From positions 6,740,152-6,804,151 of the forward strand of contig NC_031498.1 of NCBI RefSeq assembly GCF_000237925.1: a stretch of 64,000 nucleotides of DNA, in the 5' to 3' direction. Within the stretch, counting starts at the first letter, position 1, and each line of letters opens with the position of its first letter. Both the position numbers and the translations under genes were made by a program. The notes beneath the pieces were generated by a model. The model was not told where the DNA came from and ran no database searches. It saw only the letters and a list, made by a program, of their open reading frames with translations. Below are positions 1-12,289 of this stretch, one piece after another. This stretch comes from Schistosoma mansoni (lineage: Eukaryota > Platyhelminthes > Trematoda > Strigeidida > Schistosomatidae).

Positions 1-727
1 TAAACAGAAACATTCAAAGAATTGACTAAGGGGAATAACAATAAATATATGATAAAAATCTAAATTATGTTAGCAAATAAGAACACCCGATTAGATATTA
101 ATGCATTATTTTTAAATAATAGGTGAAAGACAATCCTCAAAAATAACCATAATACGTTTTTCTCTTATCACTAGTTTCAAAGATTTTAATTTACAGTACA
201 TACACAATAGTGAATACATTCTAGTCTAGATAATCCCTCAAGTTCTAAGTGAAGAGATTACGTTTTTAGACGTCTCGAAGGAAGACCTTCTACCTTTAAT
301 ATAAATGAAATAACAGTGATGATAGTTCCAAGCCATCCAAATTATTGGTCGCTGGAAATACAGTTCTATATACAGTAGAAAAGACATTACAATATATTTG
401 GTGAAAATCAACAGTTAGCTTCCAAATAATTTAGGATCAATGACATTTACAAAGTTAACTGCACTAAACGTGAATAATCCATGAATTGGTCGATGCGAAA
501 TTCGCTACCACTAGGTATCAGTTTATTGTGTTACACATTTATTCAATTACCACTGACTAGTTCAATGATTCCATTTTACATTAAGATCATGAAGGAAAAC
601 AAGTTCGGCTATTAAATGGGGTATGATAATATTGAATTCACAGACATACACAAATTATTTAATCCAGCTAAAAATAACGATACACTGAAATTAAATATGG
701 TGTTTACATAAACATTTTTAAACCCAC
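1..727. other. BARD1 intron, no exon found
   Basis: AT-rich sequence downstream of the last visible BARD1 exon. No BRCT-like reading frame with splice sites was seen on the minus strand, so the remaining coding exons lie left of the window. Confidence 0.6.
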
Positions 728-1113
728 CTTTCAATGAAAGTAGTTGCAGAAGAGACAGATAAGATACTTAAAGTTTTATTGTTAGTCAGACAATCTTTAT
801 CTGATACAATGGTAGATAATGATGCTTTACTTAACATCTCTCTTATGTCAGATAATGCATTAAGAAGGAAACTATACTTTGATGATTTAGAATCTGAATT
901 GTGTAGTTCTTTTAGTTGGCATATACTGTTATCCACTAGCTGTATTGGAATTATACCATTGTTATTTGGAAACATAGGATTAGCACCATGGTCAAGCAAC
1001 AGTTGACAGAAGTCAACTTGTCCATTTTGTATAGCTTCGTGCAAAGGAGTCTCTAAATCCGGACCACCAGGGATATCTACAGTAGCTCCAGCTTTGATCA
1101 AAGCTTTGGCGAC
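728..1113 (-). CDS. BARD1: BARD1 exon 5: ankyrin repeats 2-3 and linker
   Basis: 386 bases beginning in phase 0 after a T-rich tract and AAAG acceptor. It completes ankyrin repeat 2 (VAKALIKAGATVDI) and gives repeat 3 (ETPLHEAIQNGQVDFCQLLL), then a Ser-rich linker. It ends in phase 2 at a GTGGGT donor (GT at 727-726). The next exon, expected to begin the BRCT region, is not visible in 1-727. Confidence 0.8.
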
Positions 1114-4100
1114 CTTTAAAAAAAACAAACGTATCAGTTAAGTTTCATACATAAATAACAAGGAAACTCCAAATTAATGATAAATAATTGAAATCAGCTT
1201 GATACTTACTTCGCAGTGTCCACGTAACGCAGCTTCATGCAATGGTGTCCAACCAGCATGGTCTCGAATATTCGGTGATAACCCAGCAGAAAGTAACTCT
1301 TCTACTTGACTAATATCACCACGAATTGCTGCCCTATGTAATTGGCTTTCACCTTTGCTATTTGGTCTTAGTTTGTGCAGTAAATTGAGAAATCCAGATG
1401 GCTTACGATCCTGAACAGGAACAGCTTTCTTAACACTATTTTGGATCTTCTTAGAATTCTTCTTTGAAATATTTGAACCTTTTGAAGCTGCTGCTTTATT
1501 TTCGTCAGTTATTGGTAGATCGACAGGTGTAAGGAAGACAGACGTTTTAAATGAAATCGGATCAGACGGAGATAAAGTGGACTGATCTGTTAAACGAGAA
1601 GGTTCAGGAGAAGCGAATGGGGCTGGAACATCTATTTTGCTAGACATCTACAATAAAAAAGTGCGAGCATTATTAAATACTGGACAACAGATGAGACGAG
1701 TACAATCAACACCGAAATTGCAGAAAGTTCACCACTGTTAATTAAATATTCATTAACCACATTTAAGTTTATAGAAAATGCCATAAGCTGACAAGAGAAT
1801 GAGCAGAGTTGAATGACTAAGCTGGTGACCTACTGCGAACTTTAAGTTGTTATACTATTCAATAGTTCGAAGAAAATAAAAACGATGAATAAACAAAGAT
1901 AAAAAGTAATTATCATTAAACGTAATAAGATTATGGGGAGGAAAATAAACTTCACATTAACGGTGTATATTCGTATCGAAGATTGTTTTGAAACAATGTG
2001 TTTTGATATCGCAATGATACCATTTTGGTTATTATAGTCCAATAAAGATAAAAGAAGAAACAACATATTTGTAAATATAGTAACTGGATATTTTTACTTG
2101 AGAACTTACCGTTTGTTTAGACTCTATCTTGTCTTTGCAAACTTTCGATGCAATTTTATTCCGAGCATTTCTAGTGTTATGTACAACAACAGCTTCTACA
2201 GAAAGTGATTCAATTGGTTTATCAAAAGGAACACATAATTCACTTTCGTTCACAGAATTTACTGATATTGTTTGATGAATATCAGAGTTTGAATAAGCAG
2301 GTAATTTAGTTACTTTATTTAATCGTTGCTTCTTATTGGCTTTGATACTATGTTTTGAAGAATAATGAGGTTTGTAATTAATGCCTGAATCATTACCAGT
2401 TGAACAAACATTAGATACAGATGTATTAACAGTAGATATATTTGTATCACTATTAGCCAAGGAATATCCACGTTTATAACTTACACCGATTGGACTAAAT
2501 GTAAGTAAAGTGAACATAAAAATCATTTGATGAGATGGATAGGAAAAAAACTAAGAAAAAACCCATTCGGGTAGTTCATAAAGCAAATTAATTCTTAGCA
2601 TAGAAGATTTTATGGGTAATAGAACCTTAAGAAAGAAAGTGTTTTAGTCAATGGGTAGGTTTAGTTTCTACAATGGGAAAACCCTACCAATAAATTAAAC
2701 TCTCAGGTTAGGTATCTATAAGTTAAAATATCTGGACTATGTACTTCAACGGAAGGATGAAGGCAGTAAACATATTCAGTAGTTCTAATTCAGTCAGATA
2801 TAGTAAAAAACTAAATTGAGTGTTTGATCTAAGATGAGAAAACTAGGTATTTTTATAGTGTGAAATAAAATAATGTTGAGAAAACGATGTGGAAAAAAAT
2901 CTAATGAACTCTGAACCTCACAAATCAATTTGCATTCCTTGTCTCAAATACAAGACTTGATTTTTTAATATTTACTTAATATTTGCAATATACATACATT
3001 AGAAATACTTTGAGGCATGTACAGTTAAGCAATTACAGTCTTCTTATAAATCATCCTCAATCGAGCTCAATATAGTAAACAGATTACAGTATCGCAACAT
3101 ACATGAATCTCGGTAATGCTACAAATGGTTTACTGAGTGATAGATACTAAAGTCAGTTCTTTTTTGGACATTTTAAAAGGATTCTCACCGTAAGCTTTAG
3201 ATAACTCTGCAAGAGAAATTGAACTTTTAAGTTCAAACTGGCACAGATGGTGAAGTGGATGATAACCTTAAGATAGCTGTGGAAAACGTCTAATTTAGAT
3301 AACACTTCTGTTTTGAATACCATTTTTACCATTCACTATTTTTAAACTGTCGATTCAGCAGTAAGTAAATTTTGATACAAACAGACTTTTGGGTGTTTCC
3401 TCATCACATCATACTGTTTTTTTAGCAAATTTCAATACTGCTTTTCACTCAATGTCTCCCTTGATCCAACATTTTATCAACTATAGTTCAAGGGTATATA
3501 GTCCTTGCTCTATAAAGAGAACGTTTGACAAATTTATTTTGATATCACAGAAGCAAGACTAGAGGAGAGGGCATTATTTTCTTGAGAATGAAGTATTCTC
3601 AATGCTTCTCCTTTATCTGGACTGATACACAGACCAAAGTTGCTTAATAAATATGTGGTTTCTCCCAAAAATACCTGGTAACTAGGTCTAAGTATTAGCA
3701 CAAACCTGATATCGACTATCAAGATACCTATTTTACTTTGGACAAAGACTGAACGATATTTATAGCTAACCATAGCTTGATTTCAAGTTATTATGGTGCC
3801 AAAACTAGTCAATAAGTCAAGTTTTTTAATAGTTGAGGAACCGAAATGAACATAAAACCATTAGTTTCTTTTGTATGAAAAAAGTTGATAAAAATATCTG
3901 TGCAGTTAACTCAGTACCATATACGCATTTCTAAAGACTATAGAAATCAAATCTTACCGTTCTGGATTTTTATCTTCGGATAATTGTTGTCTTGAAGCAG
4001 AATAGGCTCTTTTAACTACTACTTGTGGTAACGTAACCTCATTTTTAGTTGCATCAGGAATATTATTTTCTGTAACAAAGATGAAGAAAACGATCGCTAC

Positions 4101-6327
4101 ATTTTTTAGGCTAAACAAATACGAATAATGTACCGATGTCTGTACACTGGTTTCCCACTAATGAAAGTCGGTTTTAGAGTTAAAAGTTGACTGTAATTAA
4201 AATGTATGCTTTTCTATTAAGTCATAAACCGCTAGCTATGAAAAAACTAGTGACAAATAAAAAGAAACACAATAATACTACACCGGAATATCTCAAAAGT
4301 AATATATTTGGTTGCAACACTAGCCATTATCTTTGAACAATAGGTCTTTTTAGGTTATAGATACCAGTTGATCATAACTATTCACGTACAACTAAAGTAA
4401 AAAGTCAATCTGTTCTCATTAAATCCCCGCATGTTTACATGTACTCTTAGGAAACAGTTACTATAGAATTTAGAGGATAAGAGCTAAGCCACAGAGTTTG
4501 GACAAAATAAGTAGATAAGAGGGTTAACATGATGGAGTTGAAATGAGATCTAGGAACTTGAAGAACCGAATAACATCTAAATCTGTTCCGATCACTACGT
4601 CTCATCGCAATTCATTTCTTCACATTATTGTTTTGTGGGATAGATTCTCAGATCCAAAGCTTGTGAGTGATCTGCTAAGATTATGTTCCTTGGCCAATAA
4701 ACCCGATGAGCACTACCACATTGATACAAATTATTGGCATCCAAAAACGAGAGATTAAAAATAACTTGATAAACACTTAAAACCTGACTATTCTATTACA
4801 CAGTTTACTTTCTACCTACTGTTTTATTTTCATATGGTATGAATTATTCTTCATTTTATTTTCATATTTATCATCGTCAGTAACTTGACGTTTCAGCTGA
4901 CGACAAAAGGCCAGAAATAAAACGCCCACGGTCCAAGCAACTCAGTTCAGTGTTTGTATAAAATGGCTTTTACGAGCATTGTATACTTAATAGTCCTATT
5001 CGACAGTATTGCTTGTATCCTCCAACATCATACGGACGATTTCGGGTTTTAGTAATATGGACCGCCTTTCAATCAGAAAAGTCATCTTAAAACACCGGTC
5101 TGAGTGATTTAGGAATATTTTATGTAGAACATTCCAACGACTTCCATACAGAGCACTGTTTGAAGATTTTGGTACTGGTAAAAAAAGAGCGGTGATGTAA
5201 AGGACAGTTGTATCGGATTGAAATCTTACGCATTTTGACTCTTTAGATGTGATTATAGAGGGAATATTAACAAACTGATTTAACCTATTAAGAATCCAGA
5301 CTTAAAATCAAAACCGGTGATGATTGTGATGCAGCTGTAATATTGAAATAAGTGAAATCCTATTTTCGCTTCGCTGACATTTGCAATCTTTCCTTAAATA
5401 TTTTGATAACATTTTTTCTGTTTTTTCTCCTACCTTTTTATAATACTCTCAAACTATTTGGTGTGGCCCATTTATTGCCACCTCCCATCACAATGGCGCG
5501 CACACATACAAAAGCCTTCAGTCACCTAATATCCTCAAGTTTGGTAATGTTGATAATAAAAGTGATTTCGACGCTTTACATTACAACTCATTCCTATGCA
5601 GGCCGGGATTTTTCATTTTAAAAAAACTGGCTAAGTAGCTAGAAAAAATCCATAAAGGAGGTTGAGAGCAATAGTTTTGATCCCTTACTCACTAAGTGAA
5701 TGCATCTAGTACATGGTGCATAAAAAACACTATAAGATGAATGAGTAAAAATTCAGTGAACAGCACTGTAACTTATAGAATTGAATTTTAGGTGCTTTAC
5801 CATACTGAGGTGTTGATGTAGTACAAAATCAATGTAATATCAAATAAAAATTAGAATTTCAAAGCTACTTTAATATTAACCATTTCAAAAGTTCTAGGCA
5901 GTGAATTTGTAACATGAGACCTTTACAATATATTTAGACTAAACTACTTCAGTGATAATTGGTCTTAGTTTTGTGTAAGCAAAATCGACCCTACAAGTTA
6001 TCAGAACATACCAATAATGGAATTCTGAGAGTCGTTTGCTTTCTTTTGAGAAGTATTCATCGTTAATTTCTTTAATCGACGTGCAACCAATACGAGTGAT
6101 GTAAATTGTGGATGAACTTGGAAATCACGTGCATGTACGGGAACTGAGCACACCGGACAGCAACTTGCAGCCTTTACATTACCTCGACTTGGAATACATG
6201 AAGAACATAGCAGATGTTCACATACTCCAGTTGTGAATGGCTGGTGGAGGGTGGAGGTGCAATTATCACATCGCATCAACTCCAACAGTTCAATGATGGC
6301 ACGGTGAGTTTGAGACAAACTGATCAT
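728..6327 (-). CDS. BARD1: BARD1 homologue (BRCA1-associated RING domain protein 1), 3' end outside the window
   Basis: Five exons (6012-6327, 3958-4069, 2110-2494, 1210-1647, 728-1113) join with consensus GT/AG sites and matching phases to give about 545 residues, open at the 3' end. The N-terminus has a C3HC4 RING (C20, C23, C36, H38, C41, C44, C57, C60) preceded by a helix resembling that of BARD1. Three ankyrin repeats follow at about residues 370-468, including the motif DHAGWTPLHEA seen in vertebrate BARD1. RING plus ankyrins in this order is the BARD1 layout; the C-terminal BRCT pair should lie beyond position 1. In other animals BARD1 forms the BRCA1 E3 ubiquitin ligase, which acts on H2A in homologous recombination; that role here is inferred. 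The linker, residues 106-369, is rich in Ser, Lys and Asn and unconserved by eye. The start is the ATG at 6327, just upstream of the RING helix. Confidence 0.85.
1210..1647 (-). CDS. BARD1: BARD1 exon 4: linker and first ankyrin repeats
   Basis: 438 bases, phase 0 at both ends, between a TTGTAG acceptor and a GTAAGT donor. The last third encodes ankyrin repeat 1 (GESQLHRAAIRGDISQVEEL) and the start of repeat 2 (GWTPLHEAALRGH). The frame begins with ATG directly after the acceptor, but the phase fit shows this to be an internal Met. Confidence 0.85.
2110..2494 (-). CDS. BARD1: BARD1 exon 3: Ser/Asn/Lys-rich linker
   Basis: 385 bases from an ATTTAG acceptor to a GTAAGT donor. The single leading base completes the Arg codon left by exon 2, and the exon ends in phase 0. 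The product is low-complexity linker with basic patches (KANKKQRLNK) and no recognised domain. The open frame continues upstream of 2494 only by chance; the acceptor and phase decide the exon start. Confidence 0.75.
2495..3957. other. BARD1 intron 2
   Basis: About 1.46 kb of AT-rich sequence between two phase-matched exons. No mobile element or RNA gene was recognised. The minus-strand frame at 3534-3773 shows no family features. Confidence 0.6.
3958..4069 (-). CDS. BARD1: BARD1 exon 2
   Basis: 112 bases between a TTACAG acceptor and a GTAAGA donor (GT at 3957-3956). It enters in phase 1 and leaves in phase 2, fitting both neighbours. It encodes a linker that includes QVVVKRAYSASRQQLSEDKN. 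No domain is recognised. It is supported by phase and splice consensus rather than by homology. Confidence 0.7.
4070..6011. other. BARD1 intron 1
   Basis: About 1.94 kb separating the RING exon from exon 2. Short frames at 4543-4758 and 5352-5621 on the plus strand lack recognisable domains or splice support. Nothing else was seen. Confidence 0.6.
6012..6327 (-). CDS. BARD1: BARD1 exon 1: start codon and RING finger
   Basis: 316 coding bases from ATG 6327 to a GTATGT donor (GT at 6011-6010). It holds all eight zinc ligands of the RING, including GVCEHLLCSSC and CCPVC. It ends in phase 1; the next exon supplies AA to complete a Glu codon. Confidence 0.85.
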
Positions 6328-9300
6328 CTAAAATTATTTCATGAAAATAAGTGTTCAACTAGAGCAAGTAGGAAAAATGCGAGAACTGATCACAGATAAT
6401 TTAACTTTACTTACGTTGGCATGGTGGGCTTTATTTCAGAAAGGCGAATACCAATATACACTTTGATGAATGTATTAGTGAATGTGAAAAACTTTTTGTT
6501 ACATTTTAGAGAACAACAAAAGACACCTAGCGAGATCAATGAAATGTCTAGTACATTACTTTTCCGGGTCAAATCTTGACGGACCTGATGATCTTTCCTA
6601 GAATTAGAGCCAAAATCACCCAGTGTCACAACCAGAGACGTCATAAAGCTATTCAGACCGTCTGTGGAATTAGGATGCCAATACTACCTAAACAAGTAGT
6701 AAAAAAACCCAATCGGAGAAACTCAACCAGGACTAATAAACAGACAGTATTATCTACTACTTAGTGACTCTGTAGCAAATTGGATAAAGTCCTGATATCA
6801 GACTAAAGGTCCAAGGACCGAGATCTATTATTAATGGTGGAGTACAAGTACATTATCCCAACAGGCCAAAAGTAGGATAAAGCATGAGTTTAATATATAG
6901 CGGTTGATTAATTTATTTAGTCACTTTAGCCCTCAGGCACTATTAGAATGATTTTACACTATGAAAGACGGGTTCGATTTCGCAATAAAGGAAATGTCAT
7001 CAGTTTTAGAAACTGTGGAGAAACAAAACTTGGCAATGAACAATAACATTAATCTAATGAGATAAGATTGGCAAAACAAGTAATGCTACATAGGAATTTC
7101 AGTCCAAATGAGCCCCTAGCTCCGAATCAATATCTGTTCTTGATGTACGCTAAAAAGTACATGACATAGTTCAAAACTCAGACAAGCACATAAAGCATAC
7201 AGAACGGGCTAGATATACATTACCGTTTTTACTTGTAGGATTAACGTTCCTTAAAGTTCAGAGGTCAAAACGTAATTCTCATTCGTCAAGCTATTATGTT
7301 CTTATTGTCAGTGACACCAGAATATGATACCACATTTACAGACGGGCGGAATTGCACTTGATGTTCAATCGGTTTCAATTAAGTCAGAAGGAAATGGTGT
7401 ATTCAGTACCACCTACATTTCCGCCAGTGTCAGCTCCCTAAAACTTAAAACACCTACGAAGTACATAGTGAAGTTAACGACAGGCTTTTAATTCCGGTAA
7501 GCAAAAAAATATGGAGATAAGGGTGAACTCGGAAGAAACAAAAGCTATATTTTATGGAGAATTTCGGTGTGAATTCATGGTAGACATTTTGTACCTCATT
7601 TGGAGTTGTATATGATACTAATAAATAATAGTGTATGGCGAATATGCTGAAGCTGGGCAAGCTCAGAGTTTTGCAGAGATACTGAGTTTCCTTCATTTAA
7701 TCCGGACAGTGTAGTAATAGTTCAAGGCTAACCTAGCTAATTACTGGTGTAAATGGTAAATGATCAAACTTAACCCCTCAACTCTTGATTTTTTTCACTG
7801 ATATCAATATGTATTCATTTGCCACTAGTAATAACATACGGATTTCAATCGGTATCTCTTACAGATTAGTATTCTCTGACTGTATAAATAATGTAGAACT
7901 AGTTTAGGTATTATGTTTATTTTTGTCAATAAACTTCTGATTTCCCTGTTATCGATGTTAGGACTTTGAGATTCAGAAACTGACTTATTTTTAGGTCTAG
8001 CCAACAAAAAACGTTTCCGATCGTCTAAACTAAGAGCAGGTAGTCTTATATTGACTCATTTGATGGAAAATTGAGTGAGAGTAGACTATTTTACGAACAT
8101 TCAGGTTCACATTGGGGTATAAATTTTGAGACATTCCTCTTCACGAAAACGTTACGGGGAAACCTCCCACTATTTTTTCGTATATTAAGAGGTCTTTTGG
8201 TGCATCTTCCCTGGATTCACACCGAAATTCTGCACACGATATTGCTTTCATTTCCTCCTTTTGTTTTTCTATGGGGATGTTATGATATGAAACGCTACAA
8301 AAACAAGTAAGTTGGTATCCATATATTGCCAGTTGTATACTGCAACTGGGAAAGAGCGATATGAATATACGTAAGCTTAATTACCTACTCAATTCAAATA
8401 AGCAAATATTATGACGATAAACATTAGTCAATTACCTCGAAATCAAACTTGCCTCTCTGGTCGATCGTAAATTAAACGTGATCATTTAAAACTCGGAATT
8501 TGAACAAAATGTGGGTGAATTATTTTACGTTTTGAAATATTTGCCGCCTGTCATGCTTTTCCTACCAAAAACTTGAATTTTAACTTATATTTAACGCTTT
8601 TAGTAACATTTGGGTTTGTGAAATACCTTTACACTTGTTTGTTACTTCACCTTTATCTAGTTGAAGTATTTTATTGGGGCTTATATGTTTATCACATCTA
8701 CCGTTTTCCCTTCCTTTCCTAAAATTGGCTTACTTCATCTGTCTGACGCTTTATTGTTTTAATTATCACTAGTTCAACGTACTACTTCAGTGCATATTTA
8801 TAAAATCTTTAGTAATATTATCATTTTCTTTTTTATTCACATCATACTGGCTGAAATGTTCGTTCGAAATCATCGATGCGGCCGACCATTGTGTCTTTTT
8901 CCTATTGGAGATTCCAAGCGGTGTGACAACAGTAAGAAATGGTTTATTAAGTGTGTACCATGCTATCACCGATCGTGCATTGACGTTGCTGTAGGCTGTC
9001 ATCACTATGGTTTTTTTAGAGAATTCTTACTGACAAGCCTAAACGATTTTCTTATATGAAGTCTTGGAACTCCTTAATCTAATGAAGAAGTTAGAATGTG
9101 ATATATCGTTGTACAATGTTAGAGGGCGAAACTCTCTCACAAGACAAATTGGATAGTATAAATGAGTGGATTGGTTCAAAGGTCAAAACGGGGAGAAAAA
9201 TTGAAGAGAATGTTCTGGTAGTTAGTAGAAGAGGATGATAACAACACAATGGAAAGTCTTGGACTCGACTTTCAAAGAAGTCGAATTCTTTTCTAGCTCA

Positions 9301-11500
9301 ATTATTCGAAATGTAGACGAGTCGAAAATCAACGAGCCTGTTAAGCCGCATGCACATGACCTATAGTTAGAGGAATCTGCCATCGAAAAATTATTGACAG
9401 AAACGTGTGTGAGAGCACATGGTACTTAGATAATGAAAATTGATTAGTAGGTTGAAGGTGAAACCTAGACATAGCGGATAATAAGGCCAGTACTAGAAAG
9501 TAATGAGAACTTGGACATTTCAGTAGGTAATACATACGAAATCCGTAACTCAACTAATCATTTTCAGTCAGATTGACATTTTAATGTTCAAATTAACTGG
9601 AAAGACATTCCAACTGTGTTTAATTTCCGAAACATGGTGAAACGAACCTTAAGAATTATGGTTTTCCGATAGCGAGTTTATAGTACTTGTAAAATTAAAG
9701 TCTGTTTCGGCACCAGTACATTTACCTTTGCTGCCATGATAATAGACCTAATCTCAAAATTGTAGATACGTCATGATGTGACTACCTAATCTATGAGGTC
9801 TTACGTGGAAGTTACATCATTGTCCACACTGACTCACCCTACGTGACGGCCATCAATATAACGTCTAGCACTTCTGAAGAACACATTTGGGCTAGTAGGA
9901 GGTTGATACATCCAATACGAAGTGCAAGAGGTTGCATATAGTGACCACACCAGCATTGTCGAGCCATGACATTTCGATCAATTTCCATAGCGTTCACCTT
10001 TACTGACCTTTGCTGCATGTAAAATGTTGAATGTGAATTTTCTCCGTTATCTCATGTCCAGGTTAGAGAATCGTACGGTTACGCATGTCTAGATTGGTAA
10101 TAATGAACTTATCTGAGTGCATTTGTCCAGTGTTCATACTACCTGACCTTTTCCAAAGGTTCAACTACTAATGTAAGTCTTGTCACTTGATAAGTGTTTA
10201 GCTTCGAGGACACTGTTGCTGGGGACTAATGCTGCTATCAAATCTTGGAAGCTGTGATTTCCATGATATCATCTGTTAATTATTACTTTCGCGAGCATTT
10301 GGGGACATCAGAAGCACATAGCCGTGGCAAATATGAGGCAGTTGGAAGTAAAATCAAATCAAGATGTGGACTAGTGACAATAGACGGAACATGTCCATAT
10401 ATGGAAACGAGTAGAAGTAAGAAGACTGTCAGTAAAGAATATGAGATGTCATTTTTGTCTTCTAAAGCATACCAATTTTTTCACAAAACCCTAGCTATGT
10501 TTCTGTGGGCTGTCTAGTGATTCATGGAATGACATGCTTTTTAGGTCATCTCCAGGTATCTCCGTGAATTTTATGTGCTACTTCGGTAGTTGTGGAATCT
10601 CTGATATCGAAAATATGTAAGGAGTAGAAATGACCTCCAAACTTAAACTTGCTACGCTACACTATTAACCTTCGACAATTATATGTAAGATGTGCATAAA
10701 AATGAGCTTAACTGCTTCAAAAACTCCCTGAGCTTTCTAACTTGTTGGCCATTACGGATTTGGTTCCGGGGCTCCTACTTTCTCAGAGGTATAAGTCCAG
10801 TATTTTCCCAAATCTATCGTAGAATTTGAATCGAAAACCACTAGACAATTTTTTGACCCTTTGTGAAACGGAGCAAAATAAAACTCCAGTTACGAGTACA
10901 AGTTCAATTCTCAATGCATTCTGTCACCGTTTGCATATAATTTCAGATCTGAATCTTTTTCAACAAGGTGAAGATTCACCTTGGTTTTTACATGTTGCTG
11001 ACATCGTGTTGTAGATGAACTGCTTTACGCTTTTCAAAGCTAAGACTTCTTCTGTTGCTATCCTACTGACTTTGAATTTGAGTCAAGTTCTAACGCGGTG
11101 GTAACCTACACTTCTGGTTATGAACTTCGCTACAGACATTCATATCACTTGCGAAAGGAGTATTTGGAAACATAGCTGTCGCTAAAAGTCTCTCATGTGG
11201 ATCAAAAGGTCCAAAGGTCCTAAAACCGACGTGACCACATATTTTTGAAAATTCGAGATAATGTAATAATAAGACATTATATTTCTCCAAGGGCAGGTGC
11301 ACGTCATTTTTATAGGCATGATCTACAAGTTACAACATTTACTGGTTCGCAGTACGCATCCCAAGCAGGGTCGTTTAGTAAATACAATATATAGAAGTGA
11401 ATATCAGTTCATTCGTTCAGATGTACTGTGTAGTCTTCGAATTATTTTCCAAATGGGAATCGCATCCATGTTACACACCAGATCCAATCTCTGCAAATTT
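6328..11500. other. Intergenic, upstream of BARD1; no gene recognised
   Basis: AT-rich sequence with only short frames (the longest about 90 codons), none matching a family I recognise. The BARD1 promoter must lie at the left end, but no TATA or initiator element stands out. Unrecognised old repeats may be present. Confidence 0.5.
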
Positions 11501-11529
11501 GTGTTAGGATTTTGGTCATTCTAAGTATT

Positions 11530-12289
11530 TACGCAACACAACTTTTTAAGTTTATAGTTGTTATAAAGTGGACTTGTGGAGCGCTGGGTGTGAAGTATGA
11601 CCTTGGGAAAGCGCGTACGTCGAGTTTGCTTCAGATGTCAGAAGTTCCTCAACTTTGCCCTCAGAGCAAGATTCTGAAGAAAAGAAAAAAGAGAAACCGA
11701 GGAGCAGCACATATATATAGAGAGAAAGAGATTTCACCAACTTCTTTTTAACAACTTGTGATGGTGGTTTGGAGATTTTCAATCTATAGGTGTTTCTTCC
11801 TGTAACCGCAGTGCTGAAATACAGAGGAATTTAAACATAAGAGACTGCTGGCATTTAGGATGGTCGATCTGATCTCCACTCTCTATCTTCCAAACTTCTT
11901 ACTCAGTAGTTAATTTCTCTAGCAACCTTTCGTCAGTCAGTATAAATTCGAAAATCAACTACGAAGATTTAGAGAATGTTATGTTCTACGTAGTTACAAC
12001 AGGTTATTTAAGCAAACACACCCACAAAGCTTACTGTTTTAGGCAGATAGTGAATATATATATATATATATTCGATCAGAAAGTTGGACAAACAGTGTGC
12101 ATTATTTAAGCATTCAGTTAAATATTCAACCGTATGTGAAGTAAGACTATGATGAATATTAGCCGAAATAGACTTATATGGTTTAATAACATAAATACTA
12201 AACATCATCATAACGTCCACAACCTATTGATCGTATGTTACAAAACAGCCACTTGGTTCATTATAGACTAGACAATTTATAATCCTTGA
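11530..12289 (+). other. Possible 5' LTR and leader of Gypsy element A
   Basis: This stretch lies directly upstream of the first gag remnant of element A. It is more GC-balanced than its surroundings at 11570-11760, has a TATA-like run (CACATATATATAGAG, from 11708) and a purine-rich stretch around 11677-11730, as an LTR promoter might. No matching second copy was found in the window and no TG/CA ends were fixed, so the call rests on position and composition only. A short TA run follows at 12054-12071. Confidence 0.25.

Noticed and set aside
1842-2066. Hydrophobic minus-strand frame
   Set aside because: It lies in BARD1 intron 3, is explained by T/A-rich codons and has no splice support.
8071-8310. 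79-codon plus-strand frame with hydrophobic C-terminus
   Set aside because: No signal peptide, family motif or splice context; consistent with chance in AT-rich DNA.
10245-10517. 90-codon plus-strand frame
   Set aside because: Composition and surroundings look non-coding and no motif was seen.
11561-11782. Host gene on the minus strand near 11.7 kb
   Set aside because: The frame overlaps a TATA-like and purine-rich stretch better explained as LTR or leader of element A.
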